A DNA stretch of 64,000 nucleotides from Cercophora sp. LCS_1 (Eukaryota > Ascomycota > Sordariomycetes > Sordariales > Lasiosphaeriaceae), in NCBI GenBank assembly GCA_036250225.1, contig JAPZLL010000036.1, forward strand, positions 124,001 through 188,000, given 5' to 3'. Position 1 is the first letter of the stretch. The number at the start of each line of letters is the position of its first letter. Made by a program: the position numbers and the translations under genes. The notes beneath the pieces were generated by a model. That model saw only the letters and a program-made list of their open reading frames with translations, had not been told where the DNA came from and did not search any database. Positions 55,657 through 64,000 of the stretch are shown in pieces.

Positions 55657-58600
55657 GATCAGCCTAGCAGCTAGAGTCGATGCACAAAATAGAGTGTATT
55701 GACGAGCAGAAGTGGCGATTACTGTTCTCGTCTAGTGTAAAGATCCTGGTTCCAAGCTTGCTGGGATGGCGAGGCTTTAAACGTTGGGTTTCCGCTCTTT
55801 CCAGAGCCTTGTCGACCGCTGAGGCTCTGCAGAAGGGGCTTGGATTGCCCGGCTTACCTGTAGGCGTCCGTATCTCGACGTGGATGCACTTCGCTCTAGT
55901 GTATGCATTGTATGCAGTGTCGGTGACTGGCTGATGTGAGGCGGATGGCGCGGTAGACACCAGACTGTTACGTTCAAGAGGAAGAAGGTGTATGTGCAAA
56001 TTCTTGGGGTGGGGGAGTAAGTCGCTGGATTGGAGGTCATCGTCGAGAAGTGCTAACCTGAGGGGGCTGGGTATGCGGTAGTGATGGAGGGCATCATTTA
56101 ACGGCCGATGTCTCGAGATGGTAAGGCTCGCGGTTAGAACACGCCATCAATTGGACTGACGTGCAGTAATGTACATATGCGAACGCCTCTCAAGCTTGAT
56201 TCGGCAGAGGGTGTTTAGCCATGCATCATATTAAAAGGCGCCCCCTCCCCATTCTAGCAATGATGAAATCCGCCTGCCCCATTTCCAGCACATGGTCGAA
56301 CCTCGATTGAAACCGGCTGTGGGCCATTTATCATCTTTCCCTCTTTCTTGGATTATGTCGCCGCTCTTGAGCTTTTGTCTATGAATCGGTCGAAACGAAA
56401 CGAATGCGAGCGCAGCAGAGGACGTTTGCGAAAGTAGCAGGTGGCGGTCGGCAGTGTCGTGGTTCTGCGGCATAACGTTTAGTTTTGTGCGGGCGAACAT
56501 AGGATGCTAGACCCCATGTCTGAAAGGGCGAACAAGCCTTACTACGACGATCCTGCTGTAGGGAGCCCTTCATCCTCGCTTTTTCTTCATGATGGTTCGA
56601 CCCGAGCGGTCTCTGTTCTTCGGGGTTTTGACCGGGCGAGTAGGACAATCGGGACAGAAAGCGGAAGGGAGAACGGTAACGCCTGTCTCGTTGGTGAATG
56701 CATGACGCATCTCGAGAGGCCTCGCACAAAAGGGACAGCGGCCCAGATCGGGACCGGTAGTGGCCATGTTGTTGCTGTTGAGGCAGCGATACACACGCTG
56801 GAGACGTCACGGTAACAGGCTTGACCAAGGGCCGAGAAGAAAAGTGAGTGTCGGCGGAAATAAGCGGTGGGAGAACAGTCACATTGGCTTGCACCTCACT
56901 CAACTTGTGGGAATTGTGGGACTACGAAGGGCCCACATTGTTGTCATCCTCCTTGCCGCTGCCATGTTGAGTTGCCCCTGCACCGACCGCCGTCAGGATG
57001 GGTAGTCGCAAAGCGGACTCGCCTGGTCTTCATTGCACCCGAATACTGGCAGCTCGCCAGGACGCCGCCCGAGAAATCAGGGGCCCCAGCTCTGCCGGAG
57101 CAGACGCCACAAGCCAGTATTCAAGATGCACCAGGAAACGTATGCCGAATTTCCAGAAGCAATGGAAGCTGAGATACTGGACTCTCCGGGGCGGCCACCC
57201 GATGGCCACCCACGGGGGTCGAGTGGCGTCAGTGTGTGTTCGCCTGCGGTCTCTGTCTGGCGCATCCTGAAACACGATGCTTGGGTGCCGTTCCTGACTC
57301 AACGTCCAGCCAGGCGAAGACAGGACTGACCAACCCCATTCCCAAGTGAGGAACAGCGAGCTTCTGCCTGTGAACTGCACTGTGTCTGCATGGCACAAGC
57401 CGGCGCAATTTCCGGGACGCAGGTGCTGAGGTGGACACCCACTTGTGTCATGTCGCTGAACCAGCCGATTCTTCATGAGCTGCTTGCCCTTGGGGGGGAA
57501 ACGTCCCTGACGTAGCGTGACCAGTCTGTCACCAAGGTGACAGTGTGCCGCTGCGCTTTCTCTCCAGCGTTTCCCGACGCCACCAACTCGCTACCGAACT
57601 CAGGCCCTCGAAATCGACGGGAGAGGACTTGTGCGGCGGACGGCCGAAGCTAGACACAACGGCCGAATAGGTTGCGACCTATGTAAAAGAGAAACGTGAT
57701 GCGCAAGTAGACGACATGCAAATGGAATGAAGGTCCTCGGATTTCCAGTTTGAACCTGTCGGCCTGCCCCATTGTGCCTTTCACCTTAGCCAAGCAAGTG
57801 TTCCGTTCAAGGGTATCTTCAGGTAAGGCGTCCTGCGCCCACTCCACTTGGATCATCCTTCCCAACACAACGCAACTGACAGCCCTCGAAAGGAAATTCG
57901 GCACCACCACCATAGGGTCATTGAACGGCGATACTAAGGTCACATGAGGAATGAGGAGAGCCTCGGTACACGGAGCACAATTCGCTTGAATCGTCTCAAC
58001 TTCTCAGCATTTTGCGCGGTCGCCTCTGCAAGCCGCAGAAATACGCCGCGATGTTCCAGTCTGCCAATTCATGGACGAGAAGGGTGAAAGGAAAGGCGAA
58101 TGCCACTCGGCATGCCCAGGCCATTGGTTCAAGACTCAAGAGCTTCAAAGCTGGAGCGCTGGCAAGTGTCTAGCAATTGAGGGGGTGAGATTTCAACGTA
58201 CCCCAAACCCGCCGAGAAGCTTCGGGGCTGTCGTCAAGTATATCGCCGCTGCCCCTCGTGCAGCCGGGACTTGGGTTTTTGCCGCCCCATGTGCAATTTT
58301 GGAGTTTCGCTTCAACGTCGTCCTAGAGCCTGAAGAAAGGATTTTGTCGCGAAGTTGCGATGAAGCAACCCGGCTCGGCCAAGTGGTTCCAAGTTTCTGG
58401 GGAGGGAATTGACGGGTTTAAATACGACCTGCAAGTGTTGCTTCGAAACCCGGTTGGGATCCTGCAAGGCAAGCAAGCATCCAGATGCCAAGTTTTGGAC
58501 CGAATGATCCGAACAATTTCGCTAGGTCCAGTACTTGGGCGTGAGGGGCTGGTCGGCTGAATGACGGATAAGCAACCGATTGCTCGATCACGGCGTAAAT

Positions 58601-59402
58601 ATCGGCGTCTCATGGGATTTGTATTGAATATCCTCCTCTTCTTGCATCAAGGTGTGGAGGAAAGGGAAGCGGCGCCGGGAAAGGAGGCATGTTGGCGTTT
58701 GAACCCCGGAATTAATGATGTTGGTGCTGACAGACACGAACAGCCACGCCACTGAAGAGCAGCCCATGCTCCTCCATGTTGGATTTGGTTTGCTGACTGT
58801 TCCTTCTCGGGCTTGAGATATCCCGCCTACAACGCATCGTCTTCGGTGAGGCAGGCAACTGGGGAAGGGAGCCTGCGGAGTGATGGTCGCTGGATCAACC
58901 GTTTGCAGTCATCCAGATGGTGGTGCAACCGTTGTGAGAGTGCGTTGAGGAACAATGTCCGACTTCGGGTGATCGTGAGATGGAACGGCAGGCACTATCA
59001 AGTGGAATGAGTCGAGCTGAGAGCGTTTGAAGTCGTCGTTGTCGAGGCTGAAACTTTCTTTTGTGATTGGGAGGAGTCGCTGGGTGGCTGCCCAAGGTCT
59101 GCACCTCCGTGCTTGCCTGCCAATGGCTAGGTAGGTACCACGTACCGGAGCTCAGTGACCCAACAGGAAGACATTGAGGTTGAATGTCGTCTGTTGTTGT
59201 CAAATGCCGACTTCCGCAGGGAGACTGATGAAAGGAATTCTTGACAAAAGAAAAAAAAACAGGGCCGAGGCTAGGAGCTAAATTACCGGCACCAAAGCGG
59301 ATGCGACGTTCCCAGCGGTTGAGAAGAGAAAGATTATTTTGAACGCACAACCTAACTATCGGAGGAAAATCCTCCAATGTCATATATGACATAAGGAAGC
59401 AT

Positions 59403-59640
59403 GAAGATGGAAACATTAAGGGGCAAAGCATTCATGCAAGTCAAACGACAAACAAACGCTCCTGCCGGGCACAATTGAACTCTGAGACACACCAAAGATC
59501 AGCAAAGAGAGTTGGCTATGGCTCACCGAGTGGTGGTGGTATGCAGAGGTATATTTGACACCTGGAATTGTGCTGGCTGTCAAAGTATCAACATCGAATG
59601 TGAGAAGAGGGTCGATGGCCGTCGAATTGGCAGAGCTCAT
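59403..59640 (-). CDS. Possible short two-exon gene
   Basis: From ATG 59640 the frame reads MSSANSTAIDPLLTFDVDTL ... YTSAYHHHS; right after comes a donor GTGAGC, a branch-like GCTGATC and an acceptor TCTCAG, after which the frame continues and stops about 21 codons later, giving roughly 58 residues. Composition is protein-like and the splice signals are ordinary. No signal peptide or known domain is visible. It could equally be the start of a longer gene whose other exons I missed, or chance. Confidence 0.25.
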
Positions 59641-59694
59641 GCTTGAAGTGTGAGATTCCTAGTGGAGAGCTCTCGCAGTCGGAAACTCATGCAA

Positions 59695-59714
59695 CCCCCC
59701 CCCCCCCCCCCCCC
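59695..59714. repeat. C20 homopolymer
   Basis: Twenty consecutive C on the plus strand, 50 bases upstream of the possible short gene on the minus strand. Such runs are prone to length change and to sequencing error. Confidence 0.9.
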
Positions 59715-60513
59715 AAAAGAATTTTTGTTGGGCAGGCGTGGATGCGTTTTCTTGGTGGAAGTCCATGCCTCGGTATTCGTTTCTTCCGTGAAGCCTGGAA
59801 TGACAAAAAAGACATGAGTGGTGCGCGACCTAGTTGATGCATGCTATTTCAAGTGTTTTACAATACCTAACCTGTGTTTTCTACACCAATGATCGACATA
59901 CGGTTCCAATGCTCCCGAAGAATCTCTCCAGGCGCCAAATCATTCATCAGATTTGAAGTTTGAACCTATCACATTTTTTTTTTTAGTAGACGAATGTCTT
60001 TTGTGCCTGTATATATCTTCGGGTTTCTGGTGCGTCAATTGTTTGTTGCAGACGTGCATGGGGCGGTTACGACGGGCCCATGTGAAGCACGAGCCTGTCG
60101 GAAACCCTGTTCAGCCTCGCCATCTCCATGGTAAACAGCTCATAAATATGCCATAAATATGCAAAATGCGCTCATTCATATATCATTATCATTGCACACT
60201 GAGTCTATTGTGCTGAGTCTGACGGAAATACTTGGTAAGATGATAATCCGCTTCCAAGTCACTGTGTTGCGCCGCTCTATAAGAGGGTATCAAATGCTCC
60301 TTCCCATACACGTGTAGACCATCCGTTTCGTTTCATCATCATCCCTCAATGACTCGCCTTCAAACCACCTCGCACGGACTTGCCCCGAACTCTTCCCTTT
60401 GAATTTTTTTTTTTTTCGCCTCGTCATTCGCCTCGTGGCGACGAGTGCTGGGTGGGAGCAGGAGGTGTCGTGGGACCATGTTTCCACTGTGAAAGCCGAA
60501 AAGCTGCAGTTTT

Positions 60514-61480
60514 TCATGCAGCGACCCGAGTTTCGACCCCTGTTGCCTTGGCTACCCCATTTCCCAGAGCAGCAGGGACAGCGACAGAGCGCCCTTGGGC
60601 CTTCTCGGTCAATGTAATCAACTCCGTGAGGAAGGATTCCCGCGTTGTCCTTGTCAGCTCGTCGACATCGGCAGACGTGAGGCCGGTGGTAGGAATAGGG
60701 TCGAGGACTGAGAGGTAAATTTGTCAGCGAGACGTGGTCACAAAAAAGACGAAAATACGCACCCTTGATAGGAATCTTCCCCGATCTGAAAATTAGCCCC
60801 TTAATCCAGAGGACATGGCTATAGTTGGCAACAACGACAGGCACGATGGGAACCTGTCCCTGAACAGCAAGATGGAAAGCGCCCTTCTTAAAAGGCAGCA
60901 GCATAGGCTCCTTGCTGTAACTCCTGGTGCCCTCGGGGAACATGAAAACGCTCTGACGCCTGGTGCGCATCTCGTTCGCGGCTCCAGACATAACGTCCCG
61001 AGCGTCTTTGCTATTGCTGCGGTTGATGAAGATGGCGCCAGAGAGGATCATGAACCAGCCGAGGAAGGGCGTCTTCTTCAGCGACGACTTGGCCGTCATG
61101 GTGCAGTTCATGGGGAAAGCCGCTCCCAACATAAGAACATCGAGCTCCGTCTGGTGGTTGGCAATGAAGACAGCAGGGCGCACATTACTGAGGTGCCCCT
61201 TGGGATCGTCGATCTCGAATGTGATGCCCGTTGTGAGGGCCATCACAAGCTTGAAACACCGGCCGGTGGCCCATTGCCCGATGGTCGGATGGCCGAAAAG
61301 CCTCAGGATGATGGAGACGAAGACGCCATAGAGGGCGGCGATCACCAGCGAGATATATGAGGCCAACACGCGGGCAACGAAGCCCGCCTTGGACGAAACG
61401 GCGGATAACATGTAGAAGAAGGCGGTCAAGGCGGTGTAACCGACCAGGAAGTAGGTGAGGTAGTAAAGGGCGCCGGCCAT
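60514..61480 (-). CDS. slc1: 1-acylglycerol-3-phosphate acyltransferase (PlsC/Slc1 type)
   Basis: ER membrane enzyme that acylates lysophosphatidic acid to phosphatidic acid in glycerolipid synthesis. Exon 1 61480-60763 and exon 2 60707-60514 (intron GTGCGT...CTGAC...CTCAG) give 303 residues. Two N-terminal hydrophobic spans (YYLTYFLVGYTALTAFFYML and VLASYISLVIAALYGVFV) precede the PlsC domain. Its catalytic HxxxxD motif is NHQTELD (His109, Asp114). The glycerol-phosphate-binding FPEGTR lies at 181-186 after FINRSN, and VPIVPVVVANY ends the domain. The second exon encodes LDPIPTTGLTSADVDEL, the conserved C-terminal block. Reading past the donor gives an unrelated extension and is not the protein. 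Identification is firm. Confidence 0.95.
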
Positions 61481-62733
61481 GGTTGAACGTTCGGCCGGGA
61501 GGGAGACGGAGGCGTCAGAGGAACGCTGGATGCACGTCGTCGGTGACAGACGCGGTCTTTATCGCCTGTCGCCCGTTGAGCCGCTCGGAGGGGTTTTGAG
61601 TTTTCGCTGGGCGGCGCTAGGAGGGTCCTTGTAGATGTTGGGACTAGCAGGACGGGATGCCCACGTCTCCCGCAAGAGGCTTGAAACCTGGAATCAGGAG
61701 AAGCAGAGCAACCCAACACGCGGAATACAACTACAAAACACGAAACAAAGCTGTCGAGACCGGCGTGGATAGAAACTAGCGGAGGGCGTGCCGCAACACG
61801 GCAGACATGGTCGGTTTTTTGAGTTGCGGTATCGCTTCAACTTGGGATCCCTGAATGTTGAATGACGGCAGAAAAAAGTTGGGCCAAGGGTCAGCCGAGT
61901 TGTGGGGTGCTCCCGAAATCCCGAGGTGTGGGGCCTGGCTCACACATGCCTGTGAAAGGTGGAATCCCCTCTTCCCTTTGGACAAGTGACGCAGGTACGT
62001 GTCCACACCACTCCTGAGGTGTTGCAGGTCATTCGCAACAACGCAGTCAAACCCGGCCAACACTTTTGATCTAAGGCCTAGGCTAGTGCTAGCGTATGGG
62101 CATCGATGCAAAACATAAGAGCACGTACGATACATACAAGCGGTATACGTGGGTAGATACCTTCAAGTGCGCTCACCCTTGTCCAAGGAGACGATATGTC
62201 GGGTTCTCTTAAGCTTGAGTCTTCCCCTCTTTCCTGGTACTGCACCTGAAGTCGACCCGGCACAAGCAAGCAATCAAGTTATTAATAAAAGCATTCCGCA
62301 TCGTAATTGCAACATCTCGGAAATAATTGCAATCACCATGTCATGATAGAATCACGTGAAGCCCAGCATCGACGAGATTGTGATCTTCTTGGCACCTGCT
62401 GGCGCAATGTCTGTGTGGTTTTCGAAGGTTCGGTGCGCGCTGTAATTTTAGCCGACTGCCGCATCTGCACTTGGCCCGACGCCCCGTTTAGACTCGTGAG
62501 ACAAAAGCTCCTGTCAACTGCCAACGTCAACTGCCACTTGCTGAGCGACCACCGAGTCTGCCATCCTGCGAATCTGCGTCACCGCTGACCGTCTTCGCGT
62601 GACCACGTTGCGCAGTCGCATCCGACCAGCGATCACCCACTTGGCAAGGCCAACGACATGGTCACTGGGCGGCGATAGCCCTCCCTTCCCGAAGCTCCAC
62701 ACTCCGAGCCCACGATTACCCCGAGCCTCGACC
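61481..62733. other. Divergent intergenic region
   Basis: 1.25 kb holding promoters of the acyltransferase and LCHN-like genes. No gene. Confidence 0.5.
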
Positions 62734-64000
62734 ATGGCCGCAACCCGTCGAGGTCAACCGGCTCTCTCAGTCCGGCTACCCCAACCTGCAGTGCCCGGCG
62801 CGCTCCCCGACCTCCCACCCATCTCGGCCCTTTTCCTAATTGATTTCGACGTCAAAGCCGGGTATACGATTGCCTGGAAACGAGCGGTGCCGGGGCTTGA
62901 GCTGGAGGGCATCGTCGAGTACAAGAGCTTGCCGTCCGGCTTGCACACAGTCACCGACGACCTTGTATACTTTGTCCACGATAATGGCCACGCCGGCCTC
63001 AGCGCCTTTGTCAATGAGAGGACAGAAGAGGAAGCAATGCGGCATGCGCGCATGATTGCCGTTGGCGTACTCGTCCCCCTCAGTTATGGGCGACTGGGTC
63101 GGGCATGGCGACATGCGCCAGCTTTGAAGGAGATGGCAAGGTAAGTGCGGATGTTGTTGTGCTGTTCGTATGACAGGCGGGCTGACGGTACCTCGTACAG
63201 CGCGCTGGCAGCGGATGGAAAGCAAACACAGCTTCTCGAGCGGTACTGGGACCACAACGGGGCGCGGGAGACGTCAGTGCCGCAACCCTTGAAGCCACTG
63301 GCCGAAACTCCCGTGTCTTCGCCGGCGCTGAGCTTTAAGTCGGCTCGTCCCGGCGGTCACACTAGGAATCGGTCCGCCTCCGACGGTGCCGCCCTGATCC
63401 CTCCGGGCCACCGGCTTTCCCCATACCATCCAGCATGGAGCCTCACGTCGTTGCTCGACACATTTGGCCCTCTGATATTCCCAATTCACCGTGCTGCTCT
63501 CCTCCGCAAACGCATCTTAATTTCTACACATGCACCGGTGCATGAACCCTGTAACTTTGGTACGTTCGTCACAACAATTGCGCTGTCCCAAGCTAACTCC
63601 TCTAGTTTATGACATATCTGTGCTCTCCAACATTCCCCTTTCGGTATGCGACGTCGTGGAGCCCTCGGCCTCTGTTCAGCGTCTCCGTCCTCTGTTTAAC
63701 ATTGGGGTTCATGATATCTCATACCTCTTGGAGCACCAAGCGGCCATGAAGCAGCCGCGAAGTCGCGACGACGATGACGATGATAGTGCCATCTCCGACG
63801 AGGCGACGGCTGGCTGGGTAGCTTGCACAACCGACAGTATTCTCGCCATGAAGGAGAACCTCTGGGACATGCTCATCACATTGCCTCCACCCTATTCCTC
63901 CAACGCCAAGGAGCGAGTCTGGCCGACCGTTGAATGCCCCAAGGGAGTCCCCATCAAGGCCACTCAGCGCGACCTCCGCCGCTTCCACTCCCTGAAGCTA
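62734..64000 (+). CDS. LCHN/DENN-related protein (DUF2347/DUF4484), 3' end beyond window
   Basis: Homologue of the LCHN (DENND11) and yeast Anr2 family, DENN-type proteins thought to act on Rab GTPases. Exons 62734-63140, 63201-63559 and 63606 onward stay in frame to the last base of the window (381 codons seen). From ATG 62734 (MAATRRGQPALS) the protein has a Pro-rich start and then the entry block ISALFLIDFDVKAGYTIAWK near residue 32. LPSGLHTVTDDLVYFVHD follows, and VGVLVPLSYGRLGRAWRH. SLTSLLDTFGPLIFPIHRAALLRKRILI is the central DENN strand-helix. After the third exon start comes YDISVLSNIPLSV and an Asp-rich loop. Introns are GTAAGT...TACAG and GTACGT...CTCTAG. The C-terminus lies beyond the right edge. 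Confidence 0.85.

Larger units (their letters stand above)
55657..60513. other. Longest gene-poor stretch of the window
   Basis: 4.86 kb between the start of the DUF6594 gene and the end of the acyltransferase gene. Open frames on both strands overlap and look like chance. A C20 run lies at 59695-59714 and T- and A-rich patches near 59960 and 60405. A possible two-exon small peptide at 59400-59640 is listed separately. No tRNA, rRNA or transposon ends were recognised. Confidence 0.5.

Noticed and set aside
56590..56620. B-box-like GGTTCGACCC
   Set aside because: Flanking bases do not form a T-arm stem or acceptor stem.
58895..59431. 178-codon minus-strand frame downstream of the candidate small gene
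   Set aside because: Low-complexity, His/Ser/Arg-rich, no splice join to the small frame found.
60290..60762. Extension of the acyltransferase frame past its donor
   Set aside because: The conserved C-terminal block is recovered only by splicing; the read-through part is unrelated and basic.
1..64000. CRISPR arrays, rRNA, insertion sequences and long terminal repeats
   Set aside because: No regularly spaced repeats, rRNA-like blocks or paired terminal repeats seen by eye; a computed repeat search would be needed to exclude old elements.

Overview
The window looks like nuclear DNA of a filamentous ascomycete, most likely a sordariomycete. Genes carry short (about 46-140 nt) GT-AG introns with CTAAC/CTGAC-like branch sites. 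They are densely packed housekeeping genes separated by 0.3-4.9 kb spacers. The products are typically pezizomycotine: Zn(II)2Cys6 regulator, DUF6594 and DUF4360 proteins, bifunctional GARS-AIRS, Afi1, Ptm1. I joined exons by hand; every multi-exon model below keeps frame across all its junctions. No rRNA, CRISPR, insertion sequence or confident tRNA was seen.

Layout from left to right. 0-6 kb: a very acidic conserved-looking protein (minus strand, running off the left edge, with an unexplained in-frame stop) and delta-COP. 6-11.5 kb: the APC/C subunit Apc4 and mitochondrial NDUFAF7-type methyltransferase, both plus strand. 11.7-13.6 kb: a Ptm1/GOST seven-helix Golgi protein. 14.8-19 kb: a DUF4360-like gene facing tail-to-tail a large secreted protein built of six tandem copies of a cysteine- and tryptophan-rich module that I do not recognise. 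20-24.2 kb: a PPIL2-type U-box cyclophilin and a zinc-cluster regulator. 24.2-27.9 kb: a gene-poor stretch. 27.9-35.2 kb: Kti12, Sec63 and a TPR/J-domain cochaperone. 36.9-43 kb: an EF-hand myosin-light-chain-like protein, Afi1, and S-formylglutathione hydrolase. 43.3-47.1 kb: a small secreted eight-cysteine protein, a fragment of an aminoglycoside-phosphotransferase-like kinase and a Thr-rich GPI-type wall protein. 47.1-50.6 kb: gene-poor. 50.6-55.7 kb: GARS-AIRS (purines) and a DUF6594 membrane protein. 55.7-60.5 kb: gene-poor. 60.5-64 kb: a PlsC-type lysophosphatidate acyltransferase and the 5' part of an LCHN/DENN-like gene cut by the right edge.

Several genes belong to the secretory pathway (delta-COP, Ptm1, Sec63, Afi1, acyltransferase, LCHN-like), but nothing indicates co-regulation; fungal gene order here is best read as independent neighbours. 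The most novel item is the six-module secreted protein at 15994-19010. Its modules share a common pattern, are joined by acidic Pro/Ser/Thr linkers, and in four cases are preceded by a phase-1 intron, which suggests growth by exon duplication.
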